A stretch of 32,466 nt of DNA, taken from Acidobacteriota bacterium. Lineage in GTDB: Bacteria > Acidobacteriota > Terriglobia > Bryobacterales > Bryobacteraceae. The DNA lies in NCBI GenBank assembly GCA_026394075.1, contig JAPKYX010000150.1, forward strand, positions 13,409-45,874, given 5' to 3'. The position numbers and the translations under genes are program-made. The stretch's first letter is position 1, and each line of letters begins with the position of its first letter. Of this stretch, positions 15,662 through 23,809 are shown piece by piece. A model generated the notes under the pieces. It worked only from the letters and a program-made list of their open reading frames with translations. It made no database searches and was not told where the DNA came from.

Positions 15662-15684
15662 CCGCTCCCTTGCGGTCACGGCTC
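15662..15684 (-). repeat. dispersed intergenic repeat, copy 3 (inverted)
   Basis: On the minus strand this reads GAGCCGTGACCGCAAGGGAG plus CGG, matching copies at 9196 and 13136. It lies in the 143-bp space between the convergent SDR and DUF167 genes, where no gene or clear terminator was seen. Confidence 0.65.
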
Positions 15685-15773
15685 TGTATGCAGTCAGCGC
15701 GGACCGCCGCTTCCGAGCCGCCATGCGCCAGCATGCGGTCTGCTGAAGCTTGCGGTGGAAGATCACTAGCCGG

Positions 15774-16004
15774 TCACGGCAGCATAATCCTGACCGTCTT
15801 GCGCGTCGACGTCAAACCGGCAATCACCGAGACGTCGCGCGCGGGCACCTGATAGTGGGCTGCCAACACGGAGCACAATTCCTCGTTTGCCCTGTCCGGC
15901 ACCGCCGCCACTTTCACTTTCAACGTACCGTCGTCCATCGTGCCCGCCACCTCTGACCGGCTGCTACGCGGCACTACTTTGACGTTCAGCGTCAAAGTCT
16001 TCAC
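15774..16004 (-). CDS. DUF167 (YggU-family) protein
   Basis: This 76-residue small alpha/beta protein of the DUF167/YggU family (PF02594) has no settled biochemical function. It shows the family pattern: LNVKVVPRSSRSEV at the start, LKVKVAAVPDRANEELCSVLA in the middle, and VSVIAGLTSTRKTVRI at the end, where family members usually have G.tSR.K.v.i. The start is GTG at 16002-16004, overlapping the TGA of the upstream receiver-fusion gene by 4 bp, so it is probably translationally coupled as the last gene of the tldD operon. The length is slightly short of the usual 80-100. Confidence 0.88.
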   Translation of the reverse strand: MKTLTLNVKVVPRSSRSEVAGTMDDGTLKVKVAAVPDRANEELCSVLAAHYQVPARDVSVIAGLTSTRKTVRIMLP

Positions 16005-17542
16005 TGCTTGCGCGGTGCGGGTGGCGCGGGGATCACAGTGGGCGGCAGCTTGAACGGCCGCCCCGGCAGGTAGTCCGGTGTCAAAAAGAAGGCTGGGGAG
16101 ACCTGCTCGACCTTGCAGGCAGCACCCGGGTCCTTGACGCCGTCTTTCTCATTGGGCAAACAGTCGTAGCCAAACTCCGCGATCTGCTTCGGGCTGGTGC
16201 CGGCGGGCAGGGCAATCGTCGAGCGAACCCAACCGGAGCGCTCAATCGCTAGGCGACGGTCATCCCGGTGCGACATGCGCCAGGCCGTCTCTGTGGTCAA
16301 GCGAACCTTGAAGCCGAGGCGCGCCTTGGTGCTGGTGATGTTGGCTTCGAGATACAGATAGTTGCGCGGGTCGCCGATCTGATCGAGGCGTCCTTCGCGC
16401 GTCAGTTCCTTGGCGGCGACGGCGTAGGTCCAGGGCGCGCGGTCCATCACGATCTCGCGGGAGTGCGTGCTCAATTCCACTTCCATGGGCACCAGTTGGA
16501 ACCGCATTGCGCTCTTGCTCTTTCCCGTCGTGGTGGGGGCCACCATGTTGTTCTTCGTCACCGGTACCAGCAGCGGATGATGCCCTTCCAGCGGCCCATC
16601 GTAGGGGATGTCCTTATGGTCCTTGGCTTGGATGATCGCCTTGCCATCGGTGCCGACCCGGTAGATGTATTCGATGTCGGTGGTGCGGCCCCAGACGGCC
16701 ATCAGGCCGCGCGTGGAGGTGCCGCCATCTTCGTTTGAGAAGACGATGGTGTACTGCAGGATGCCGCCGGGCAGTCGCTCCGCGTAGACCAGCAGCGGGA
16801 TGTCGGAGAACTGGCCCAGCGTATCTTCCCGGGCATAGAGCACGGGTGCGTTGGCCAGGATGTTGCCCGTGTCTTCGCTGAACTTCGCGCCGCGCACGTC
16901 AAGCGTCGAATCCAGGGCAGAGAACACCTCATCGCGCTCAACGGTGAGCCGATGCTTGCCCGCCGGCAGCTGTCCCAGAAAGACGCTGACCGGGCCCTTG
17001 CGTTCGCCCAGCACCCAAACATGCTGCGGTTCGCTGCCGTCCACCGTGAGCTTCGCCACCGCCGCCTGCCGCCGGGCGAGGCCCCAGTCAGACGTGCCGG
17101 AGCGCAGGTCAAGCTCGGCCACCGTTTCGCCGCGGCCGGTTGATTCAAAGGTGAAGTCGCGACCCCAGGCGGGCAGGATCAGCACGAGGCAGAGGACAAG
17201 TTTGGCGATGACGTCCATGAGATGTTTGGCCGTAGAGGGCTTCGTGATCGTAGCAGCTACGAGGGCCTTCTCCGGGCGGCCATGCAGCGCCGCCGTCCAG
17301 CCGCTCAAGATGGCGATCTTGGTGGCGGGGCAGGCAGCCGCCACTTCACGCACCAGGGCCAAGCCATCCTCGATGCCGGGCAGGCTGAGATCCATCACCG
17401 CCACATCCGGCGCAGGGGTCAGCGCCAAACGGGCATCCTCGACGGAAGCCGCGGGCGTCACCTGATGCCCGGCCCGCTCCAGGATCATACGGCGCAGATA
17501 GAGCTGGTCAACGTTATCTTCCACCAGCAGGATGTGTGCCAT
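16001..17542 (-). CDS. response-regulator receiver domain fused to a secreted-type protein
   Basis: One uninterrupted frame encodes 513 residues. Residues 1-105 form a CheY-like receiver: ILLVEDN with E8/D9, phospho-acceptor D51 in VAVMDLSLPG, S80 in AILSGW, and K101 in TKPS. At M109 the text becomes MDVIAKLVLCLVLILPAWGRDF, which has the charge, hydrophobic core and small-residue end of a signal peptide. About 385 residues of an unrecognised, strand-rich protein follow, ending proline-rich. Either this is a membrane-anchored fusion with a cytoplasmic receiver and periplasmic sensor-like body, or M109 (ATG 17218) is a separate start of an exported protein nested in the receiver frame. No kinase gene is nearby. 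It sits 15 bp after the lipoprotein gene and overlaps the DUF167 gene by 4 bp. Confidence 0.75.
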   Translation of the reverse strand: MAHILLVEDNVDQLYLRRMILERAGHQVTPAASVEDARLALTPAPDVAVMDLSLPGIEDGLALVREVAAACPATKIAILSGWTAALHGRPEKALVAATITKPSTAKHLMDVIAKLVLCLVLILPAWGRDFTFESTGRGETVAELDLRSGTSDWGLARRQAAVAKLTVDGSEPQHVWVLGERKGPVSVFLGQLPAGKHRLTVERDEVFSALDSTLDVRGAKFSEDTGNILANAPVLYAREDTLGQFSDIPLLVYAERLPGGILQYTIVFSNEDGGTSTRGLMAVWGRTTDIEYIYRVGTDGKAIIQAKDHKDIPYDGPLEGHHPLLVPVTKNNMVAPTTTGKSKSAMRFQLVPMEVELSTHSREIVMDRAPWTYAVAAKELTREGRLDQIGDPRNYLYLEANITSTKARLGFKVRLTTETAWRMSHRDDRRLAIERSGWVRSTIALPAGTSPKQIAEFGYDCLPNEKDGVKDPGAACKVEQVSPAFFLTPDYLPGRPFKLPPTVIPAPPAPRKQ

Positions 17543-17557
17543 CGAAAGCTTGCCGCC

Positions 17558-17977
17558 TCAGCCGAACACGATGGCGGCAATCACCAGGCCCGGCGCGGCC
17601 TGGTTCCAACTGGCGGGCAGTGTGTCAAACGGTAGCCGGAACGGCTTGGTGTCGCCCGGCTTCAGGCCGCCGGTCTTTTCGCGCACAATGGCCACGCGCT
17701 CGCGCGCCACCACTTGGCCCGAAGGGTCATAGAAGACGCACATCACTTCCACGGTCTTCAGATGGCGGTCGCCCTTGTTGGTGATCTGGCCCAGGATCTC
17801 CACCACCTGCTGACCGGAGAACGATTCGGCGGCCTTCATTTCGACGCCCGCCAAGCCAAGGTTCTTCACATAAGCCTTCGCCTCCGGCGTCAGCGCCGTC
17901 GGCTCCTTGGGGCCGGTGGCGCAGGCCGACAGCAGCGCGAGCAAGGGCAGGGCAGTGAGGATGGCTTTAGTTGCCAC
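17558..17977 (-). CDS. small lipoprotein
   Basis: This 139-residue protein has a lipoprotein signal peptide; the lipobox is L16-S17-A18-C19 in LLALLSAC. The mature part is a single beta-sandwich-like domain with VVEILGQITNKGDRHLKTVEVMCVFYD, then VVARERVAIV and LKPGDTKPFRLPFDTLP. This resembles FxLYD-type domains of bacterial lipoproteins, a suggestion not a firm assignment. The start is GTG at 17977, overlapping the tldE stop by 11 bp. Being in the tldD-tldE operon, it may act in the envelope on the same pathway, which is inference. Confidence 0.75.
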   Translation of the reverse strand: MATKAILTALPLLALLSACATGPKEPTALTPEAKAYVKNLGLAGVEMKAAESFSGQQVVEILGQITNKGDRHLKTVEVMCVFYDPSGQVVARERVAIVREKTGGLKPGDTKPFRLPFDTLPASWNQAAPGLVIAAIVFG

Positions 17978-19307
17978 TGACGGTCATCTCCCGGATCATC
18001 AAAGTGGGGCTGGCGATGGAGCCGCGGAACTCCAGATCCACGCCCGGTTCCTCGATATCAAGCAGCATCTGTTTCAGATTACCCGCAATGGTGATCTCGC
18101 TCACCGGGTAGGCCAGTTCGCCATTCTCAATCCACATTCCGGCCGCGCCCCGCGAGTAGTCACCATTGACGACGTTGACACCCTGGCCCATCAGTTCGGT
18201 GACATAGAGGCCGCTTTTGATGCCGCCGATCATCTGCTCCGGAGTCTTGGACCCCGCTTCCAAAAAGAAGTTCCCGTGATCGACATAGGCATTTCCGGCC
18301 AAGCCTCGGGCGGCGTTACCGGTAGTAGTCGTGCCCAGCTTTTTGGCCGTATAGGTGTTGTGCAAGTAGGTCTTCAGGATGCCCCGCTCCACCACCACTT
18401 TGCGGCGGGCGCGGACGCCTTCATCATCAAACGGTGAGCTGCCGAACAGTCCCGGAATGGTGGGGTCATCGATGACGGTGATGTACTCGCTCGCCACCCG
18501 CGCGCCCAGTTGGCCGTTCAGAAATGAAGCCTGCCGGTAGATCGAATCGCCGCTGACGGCCTCAAACAAGTTGGCCAGCAGGGTTCGCGCGATGCGGGGT
18601 TCAAACACGATGGGCACCTTTTGCGTCGACACCTTGCGCGCGCCCAGACGGCGCACCGCCCGCTGTGCCGCCAAGCGCCCCACCAAGTCCGCCGCTTCCA
18701 GCCGGTCCGGACGGCGGGCGATGGAGAACCAATAGTCGCGCTCCATCTTCTCGCCCTCTTTGGCCACCGGGACGGCCGAGATCGAACAGGATGACGACCG
18801 GGCCAGCCCGGAAAAGCCGCGCGAGTTCGCAAAGGCGCGGGAGCTCAAGTAGGTATCAAAAGACCCGCCTTCGGAGTTGGTGATGCGCGGATCAAACTGC
18901 AGTGCCGCCGCCTCCGCCGCCTTGGCCTGGGCGATCTTCCATTCGGCTTCCAGTTGCTCCACGGACTCGGAGTAGGTTTCCAGATCCACGTCAATCGACC
19001 CCAGCTCCGCCTCATCCGGCAGACCCGCAAACGGGTCATCAGTGGTGACACTGGCGTTCTCGATCGCCGCGCGGACCATGCGCTCCACGCCTTCTTTTGT
19101 GAGATCGGAGGTCGTGGCGGAGCCAGTCCGCTGGCCGACCAGCACGCGGATGCCTGCACCGCGCGAGCCGGCCTCCTTCAGCTGCTCCACTTCTCCCAGC
19201 CGGACGCTGGCCGAGAACTCATTGCCCTCGGCGACCGTACATTCGGCCTCCGTCGCGCCCAGTTTCAAGGCGCGTGCGACGACATCGGTGGCTAGTTGCT
19301 GGATCAC
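17967..19307 (-). CDS. pmbA: TldE/PmbA-family subunit of the TldD/TldE protease
   Basis: This 446-residue protein is the non-catalytic half of the TldD/TldE heterodimer, a cytosolic peptidase that trims peptides through an extended active-site groove. It matches the family along its length: SASVRLGEVEQLKEAGSRGAGIRVLVG near 33-59, a central GLFGSSPFDDEG near 286-297, and the end region GDYSRGAAGMWIENGELAYPVSEITIAGNL. The HEXXXH zinc motif of TldD is absent, as expected for TldE. The GTG start at 19307 overlaps the tldD stop by 4 bp. The pair acts in maturation of modified peptides in other bacteria; no such peptide gene was recognised here. Confidence 0.92.
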   Translation of the reverse strand: MIQQLATDVVARALKLGATEAECTVAEGNEFSASVRLGEVEQLKEAGSRGAGIRVLVGQRTGSATTSDLTKEGVERMVRAAIENASVTTDDPFAGLPDEAELGSIDVDLETYSESVEQLEAEWKIAQAKAAEAAALQFDPRITNSEGGSFDTYLSSRAFANSRGFSGLARSSSCSISAVPVAKEGEKMERDYWFSIARRPDRLEAADLVGRLAAQRAVRRLGARKVSTQKVPIVFEPRIARTLLANLFEAVSGDSIYRQASFLNGQLGARVASEYITVIDDPTIPGLFGSSPFDDEGVRARRKVVVERGILKTYLHNTYTAKKLGTTTTGNAARGLAGNAYVDHGNFFLEAGSKTPEQMIGGIKSGLYVTELMGQGVNVVNGDYSRGAAGMWIENGELAYPVSEITIAGNLKQMLLDIEEPGVDLEFRGSIASPTLMIREMTVSGN

Positions 19308-20734
19308 GCGACACCGCCGACGGTCATCTGGTCAATGCGCACGGTGGGGATTCCGACGCCCACCGGGACCGACTGCCCTTCCTTGCCGCAGACCCCGATG
19401 CCTTCATCCAGCTTCAGGTCGTTGCCCACCATCGAGACATACTTCATCGCCTCCGGCCCATTGCCGATCAACGAAGCGCCGCGCACCGGGCGGCCCAGGC
19501 GGCCGTTCTCGATCTCATAGCACTCGCTCGCCGAGAAGACGAAGTTGCCGGACGTGATGTCGACCGACCCTCCGGAGAAGTTGACGCAGTAGAGGCCCTT
19601 GGGCACGGAGCGGATGATCTCTTCCGGCGTGCTGTCACCGGCCAGCATGAAGGTGTTGGTCATGCGCGGCATCGGGACATGCTGATAGCTCTCGCGGCGT
19701 CCACTGCCCGTGGAGGTGCCCCCCATCAGGCGGCTGGACAGATTGTCCTGCAGGTAGCCGCGCAGGATGCCTTTTTCGATCAGCACGTTCTGCTGCGTCG
19801 GGTTGCCTTCGTCGTCCATATTGATCGACCCGCGGCGGTGCGCCATCGTGCCGTCGTCGATGACGGTGCAAAGTTCGCTGGCCACCTTTTGGCCGACGCG
19901 GTTCGAGAAGGCCGAAACGCCTTTGCGATTGAAGTCGGCTTCGAGACCATGGCCCACCGCTTCATGCAGCAATACGCCCGGCCAGCCGGGCCCGAGCACG
20001 ACGGTCATCTCACCGGCCGGGGCGTCGATGGCGTCCAGTTGCATGATCGCCTGGCGCGCCGCTTCTCGCGCATACCGTTCCGGGCTCTTGTCGGACTCAA
20101 AGACTTCCAGACCCATGCGTCCGCCCCCGCCCGCATAGCCTTCCTGCGGCGAGCCTTCGCCTTGCCGGGCCAGCACGCTGACGTTCACCCGTGCCATCGG
20201 CTGCCGGTCATAGCTCAACTTGCCTTCGCTGGTGGCGATCAGGATCTCCCGCACGTTGTCGGCATAGCTTGCCCGCACTTGAAAGACGCGCGAGTCATAG
20301 GCGCGGGCGGCGCGGTCAGCCCGCTTGATCAGCTCGACGCGCTCGTTCAACGTGGTGTCGTTGGGGGCCGTCAGGACGGGGTAGAGGTCGCGCTTGGGGC
20401 CTTCGTTCAAGCCGGTCTTCTCCACCTTGGACGGGCCATTGGCAATGCAGGCCGCTGTCTTGCAGGCGTGGCGGATCTTCTCCGGACTCAGGTCGTCGGT
20501 GTACGCATAGCCGGTCTTTTCGCCCGATAGCACGCGAACGCCGACACCCAGCGAGACGCCTTGGCTGGCGCTTTTGACGATGCCTTCGTCGATGCCCAGT
20601 GAACTGGTGGCGACGTACTCAAAGTACAGGTCGGCGTAGTCACCGCCGTGGCTTAGGGCGACGCCCAGGTAACTTTCGAGATCAGCCGTCGAAAGGCCAA
20701 ATTTACGGGGGAAGAATGAATCGGTGAAGCTCAA
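19304..20734 (-). CDS. tldD: TldD metalloprotease subunit
   Basis: This 476-residue protein is the catalytic zinc subunit of TldD/TldE. The metal motif H257-E-A-V-G-H262 is intact, followed by GLEADFNRKG. Other conserved blocks include SLGVGVRVLSGEKTGYAYTDDL near 61-82, IDDGTMAHRRGSINMDDEG after the motif, and GSGRRESYQHVPMPRMTNTFM. The start is TTG at 20734; no ATG or GTG lies between it and the in-frame stop upstream. It is the first gene of the five-gene minus-strand run and is divergent from the M20 peptidase, with 50 bp between the two starts, so both promoters must be packed there. Confidence 0.93.
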   Translation of the reverse strand: MSFTDSFFPRKFGLSTADLESYLGVALSHGGDYADLYFEYVATSSLGIDEGIVKSASQGVSLGVGVRVLSGEKTGYAYTDDLSPEKIRHACKTAACIANGPSKVEKTGLNEGPKRDLYPVLTAPNDTTLNERVELIKRADRAARAYDSRVFQVRASYADNVREILIATSEGKLSYDRQPMARVNVSVLARQGEGSPQEGYAGGGGRMGLEVFESDKSPERYAREAARQAIMQLDAIDAPAGEMTVVLGPGWPGVLLHEAVGHGLEADFNRKGVSAFSNRVGQKVASELCTVIDDGTMAHRRGSINMDDEGNPTQQNVLIEKGILRGYLQDNLSSRLMGGTSTGSGRRESYQHVPMPRMTNTFMLAGDSTPEEIIRSVPKGLYCVNFSGGSVDITSGNFVFSASECYEIENGRLGRPVRGASLIGNGPEAMKYVSMVGNDLKLDEGIGVCGKEGQSVPVGVGIPTVRIDQMTVGGVA

Positions 20735-20784
20735 ATTTCAGGCTATCACGGGGTGAGGAAAGTGGTTTTCGGTATCCTGGCTTC

Positions 20785-22293
20785 ATGTTTTCCATCTGGA
20801 TCCTGGCGGCACTGGCTGCCCTCCCGCTTCTCGCCCAGCGCCCCCCGGCGGCCGATGCCGCGCGCAAGTACCGCGAGGCGAATGAGCAGAAGATTATCCG
20901 CGAATACGTGGACCTGCTCAGTATCCCCAACGTCGCCGCTGACAAGGCCAACATCCGGCGCAATGCCGAGCACATCGCCAAGATGTATGCCGCGCGCGGC
21001 GTCGAGACGGAGCTGATCGAGGTGGAAGGCGCCAACCCGGCCGTCTATGGCGAGCTGCTGGTGCCCGGGGCGACGCGGACGCTGCTTTTCTATGCTCACT
21101 ACGACGGCCAACCAGTGGACCCATCGAAGTGGAAGGACTCCGGCCCGTTCCAGCCGGTATTGCGAACCGCGCCGGTGGAGATGAACGGCAAGCTGTTGCC
21201 GCTGGACCAGGCGAAGTACGACCGCGAGTGGCGCTTGTTTGCGCGCTCCGCCACCGACGACAAGATCCCGATCATCTCACTGGCCACCGCGCTCTCCGCC
21301 CTGTCGGCGGCCGGTATCAAGCCACAGGCGAACTTGAAGTTCTTCTTTGAAGGTGAAGAAGAGGCCGGGTCGCCCAATCTGCGGCGGCTGATGATGAAGG
21401 CCAAGGACAAGCTGAAGGGCGAGGTCTGGCTGATCTGTGACGGCCCGATCCACCAAAGCCGGGCGCAGAAGCTGAGCTTCGGTGCGCGCGGCGTTGCGGG
21501 GCTGGACTTGACCGTCTACGGAGCCAAACGCGGCCTCCATTCCGGCCACTACGGCAACTGGGCCCCAAACCCGGCCATGAATCTGGCGCGCCTGCTGGCG
21601 TCGATGACCGATGGCGAAGGCAAGGTGCTGGTGAAGGGCTTCTATGACGACGTGACGCCGCTGGGCAAGCTGGAACGCGACGCGATCATGAGCAACCCCA
21701 AGCAGGACGCGGAACTGAAGCAGGAGCTGTTGCTGGGCACCACGCAGCAGTTCAACGGCGATCTGCGGGAGAGCTACTACAAGCCGTCACTGAATATCCG
21801 GGGCCTGGAAAGCGCGCAAGTGGGCACCAAGGCGGCCAATGTGGTGCCGCCCGAAGCGAAGGCCTCGATCGACCTGCGCCTAGTGAAAGGCAACGACGGC
21901 CGCCGCCAAGCCGATAAAGTGATCGCCCACATGCGGGAGCAAGGCTACTTCATCATTGAAGGCCGTGACCCTACCGATCAAGAGCGGCTCAGCCATGCCA
22001 AGGTGGCCCGCGTGGACGTCAACCTGAGCTACAACGCTTTCCGCACGCCGCTTGATCTGCCCGTCGCGCAGAAGATCATCGCGCTCGCTAAGCGGGTGAA
22101 GGAGCCGGTGGTGCTGGAGCCCTCATCGGGCGGCAGCCTGCCGCTGGTGGTGTTTGAAGAAGTCACCGGCGTGCCGCTGGTGGCCGTCCCGATCGCCAAC
22201 CACGACGACAACCAGCACACGCACAACGAGAACGCCCGCATTGGCAACTTGTGGGACGGGATCGAACTGCTGGCCGCGCTGCTGGTGATGTAG
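20785..22293 (+). CDS. exported M20-family metallopeptidase
   Basis: This 502-residue di-zinc peptidase of the M20/M25/M40 family resembles dipeptidases. The signal peptide is IWILAALAALPLLAQ (cleavage near residue 18), so it acts outside the cytoplasm. Metal and catalytic residues are visible: H105 and D107 in YAHYDGQP, bridging aspartate D158 in RSATDDK, and the EGEEEAGSP glutamates at 189-197. A late NHDDNQHTHNEN segment carries the final histidines. The dimerisation domain (LSFGARGVAGLDLTVYGAKRGLHSGHYG) is intact. In relatives the text around the bridging aspartate is usually GRGATDDKG, so the S and I changes here are mild variants. It is convergent with the cyclophilin gene, 7 bp apart. 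Confidence 0.92.
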   Translation: MFSIWILAALAALPLLAQRPPAADAARKYREANEQKIIREYVDLLSIPNVAADKANIRRNAEHIAKMYAARGVETELIEVEGANPAVYGELLVPGATRTLLFYAHYDGQPVDPSKWKDSGPFQPVLRTAPVEMNGKLLPLDQAKYDREWRLFARSATDDKIPIISLATALSALSAAGIKPQANLKFFFEGEEEAGSPNLRRLMMKAKDKLKGEVWLICDGPIHQSRAQKLSFGARGVAGLDLTVYGAKRGLHSGHYGNWAPNPAMNLARLLASMTDGEGKVLVKGFYDDVTPLGKLERDAIMSNPKQDAELKQELLLGTTQQFNGDLRESYYKPSLNIRGLESAQVGTKAANVVPPEAKASIDLRLVKGNDGRRQADKVIAHMREQGYFIIEGRDPTDQERLSHAKVARVDVNLSYNAFRTPLDLPVAQKIIALAKRVKEPVVLEPSSGGSLPLVVFEEVTGVPLVAVPIANHDDNQHTHNENARIGNLWDGIELLAALLVM

Positions 22294-22300
22294 CGAAACG

Positions 22301-22888
22301 TTACTTCCTGCGAGTGACGCTGACGATTGCGACCGGTGGCGTCAGCCGCTGGATCGTTGGATTGGTGCCGTCATGGCCCGCTCCGCTGGGAGCGGCCTGG
22401 ATCTTCCGGACGATCTCCATACCCTGGGTGACTTTGCCGAAGGCCGCAAAGCCCTGGCCGTCCGGGTTGCGCTGGCCGCCGAAATCCAGCGAGGGCTGGT
22501 CGCCAATGCAGATGAAGAAGTCGCTGACGGCGGAATCGGGTTGGAAACGCGCCATGGAGATGGTGCCGTCCCGGTGCTTCAGACCGCTAGCGGTGGTGCG
22601 CTCCAGCTTGATGGCTCCGAAGCCCTGGTCCTTGCGGTCCGGGTTGACCCCGCCCTGGATCACTTCGATCTTGATGGCTGATTGGGGCTGATTGTCGGGA
22701 TTGGTCTTCACGGTGCGGTGGAAGCGGCCACCCTGAAAGTGGCCGGCATCGACGTACTTCAGGAAGTTGGCCGTCGTGCCGGGAGCGTGCTTATCGTCGA
22801 GTTCGACGTGGATGGCGCCCATGGTTGTTTCAATCACAACGGGTACCTGGGCCAAGGCGGAGGAGGCGAGGAGCAATAAAGGGATCAT
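22301..22888 (-). CDS. exported cyclophilin-type peptidyl-prolyl isomerase
   Basis: This 195-residue cyclophilin catalyses cis-trans isomerisation of X-Pro bonds in exported proteins. The ATG at 22888 is chosen because it begins a signal peptide (IPLLLLASSALAQ); the longer frame to 22954 adds an arginine-rich lead unlike the family. Core motifs are IETTMGAIHVELD, APGTTANFLKYVDAGHFQGGRFHRTV (FHR active-site region), and AAFGKVTQGMEIVRKI. The usual GGDP-type loop is replaced by IQGGVNPD, and the usual SQFFI text is SDFFICIGDQPSLD. An inserted TNPDNQPQSAIK loop is present. A hairpin lies just upstream at 22908-22925. Confidence 0.9.
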   Translation of the reverse strand: MIPLLLLASSALAQVPVVIETTMGAIHVELDDKHAPGTTANFLKYVDAGHFQGGRFHRTVKTNPDNQPQSAIKIEVIQGGVNPDRKDQGFGAIKLERTTASGLKHRDGTISMARFQPDSAVSDFFICIGDQPSLDFGGQRNPDGQGFAAFGKVTQGMEIVRKIQAAPSGAGHDGTNPTIQRLTPPVAIVSVTRRK

Positions 22889-22907
22889 AAGTGGCAGCCT
22901 AGCGGAC

Positions 22908-22925
22908 CGCTTGCCTGCGCAAGCG
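22908..22925. terminator. GC-rich hairpin between the anti-sigma and cyclophilin genes
   Basis: CGCTTGC-CTGC-GCAAGCG forms a perfect 7-bp stem with a 4-nt loop. An alternative outer pairing GGACCG (22904-22909) with CGGTCC (22931-22936) competes with it. There is no T-run, so it may be a Rho-dependent end, an attenuator-like element or a stray palindrome. Confidence 0.35.
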
Positions 22926-22999
22926 CGCGGCGGTCCAGAAGCTGAGTGTAACAATGACCAACACGGCGCTCAACGGGCGGCGGTTGCAAGGGCGGGGCG

Positions 23000-23809
23000 C
23001 TATACTCCGTGGCCGCGGCGGCGATGCCTGCCTGCCGGGATAAGGCCGGCGGCCAAGCCGGTCACCAGACCCGCCAAGGAGCTGAAGACCACCACCGGGA
23101 GATGCCACGCCAGGATATGGGCCGCATTCAAGTTGGGGCACTGCAGTTCAAGCACGGCCAAGCCGGTCAGTCCCGCCAACGCACCGGCGGTTGATCCGGA
23201 GAACCCGTGCGATAGCATGGCCCCCCGGCGGAGCGCCCAGGCCAACAACAACCCGGTGCAGGCCGCTACCGCGAGCCCGGTTTGGAGGCAGACCAGACCG
23301 ACCCGCACAAACTCCGCCTCCGCTCGCTGATCAAACAGCCAGAGAACCACCACCGCCAGGGCCGCTCCCAGTCCCACCGCCCAGACAGCCGGCGTCATCG
23401 CCGAAGGACTTCCCGGGGCCATCTGCCGCGTCAGGGATGCTGCCAGCGCCACCCCCATCAGGGCCAGAACCACGAACACACCGGCCCGCTGCAGCCCTTG
23501 CAGCGCGTCCCACCCCCGCAGGCCGAGCACCGCGCCACCAGCCGCCAAGGCCGCTAAGGCGATGGCCGCGAGGATACCGAACTGGGTGACGTCGCCGGGT
23601 AGCGGTTTCACGGGCTCGAGATCCGATGTCAGCATCTGGGCCAACTTCTCCACCTGTCCACCGGAGGGTGACGGAAGCTGCTGACGGCTCTCCAGCAGTT
23701 GGACCAGTTGGCGGCATCGTTCGCACTCCTGAAGATGGTCGCCGGCGGCCAATGGGAATTCGGCGGAATCCTTCTCGGTTAACAGACGGTCGATATCGCC
23801 GCAGTTCAA
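23000..23809 (-). CDS. anti-sigma factor: zinc-finger-like N-terminus plus six-helix DUF1109/NrsF-like membrane part
   Basis: This 269-residue membrane protein lies directly downstream of an ECF sigma gene, its presumed target. The N-terminus has the zinc-binding anti-sigma pattern H25-x3-C29-x2-C32 (HLQECERC). From about residue 78 six hydrophobic segments follow, ending in VLELQCPNLNAAHILAWHLPVVV, which resembles the DUF1109/NrsF family of sigma regulators. That second assignment is by pattern only. The combination suggests cytoplasmic sigma binding with a multi-pass membrane sensor. The TTG start at 23809 overlaps the sigma factor stop (TTGA), which indicates co-translation. The tail RHRRRGHGV is basic and should be cytoplasmic. 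Confidence 0.8.
   Translation of the reverse strand: MNCGDIDRLLTEKDSAEFPLAAGDHLQECERCRQLVQLLESRQQLPSPSGGQVEKLAQMLTSDLEPVKPLPGDVTQFGILAAIALAALAAGGAVLGLRGWDALQGLQRAGVFVVLALMGVALAASLTRQMAPGSPSAMTPAVWAVGLGAALAVVVLWLFDQRAEAEFVRVGLVCLQTGLAVAACTGLLLAWALRRGAMLSHGFSGSTAGALAGLTGLAVLELQCPNLNAAHILAWHLPVVVFSSLAGLVTGLAAGLIPAGRHRRRGHGV

Noticed and set aside
19274-20530. 418-residue plus-strand frame opposite tldD
   Set aside because: The sense frame contains the HEAVGH motif and full TldD similarity; this frame is its antisense shadow.
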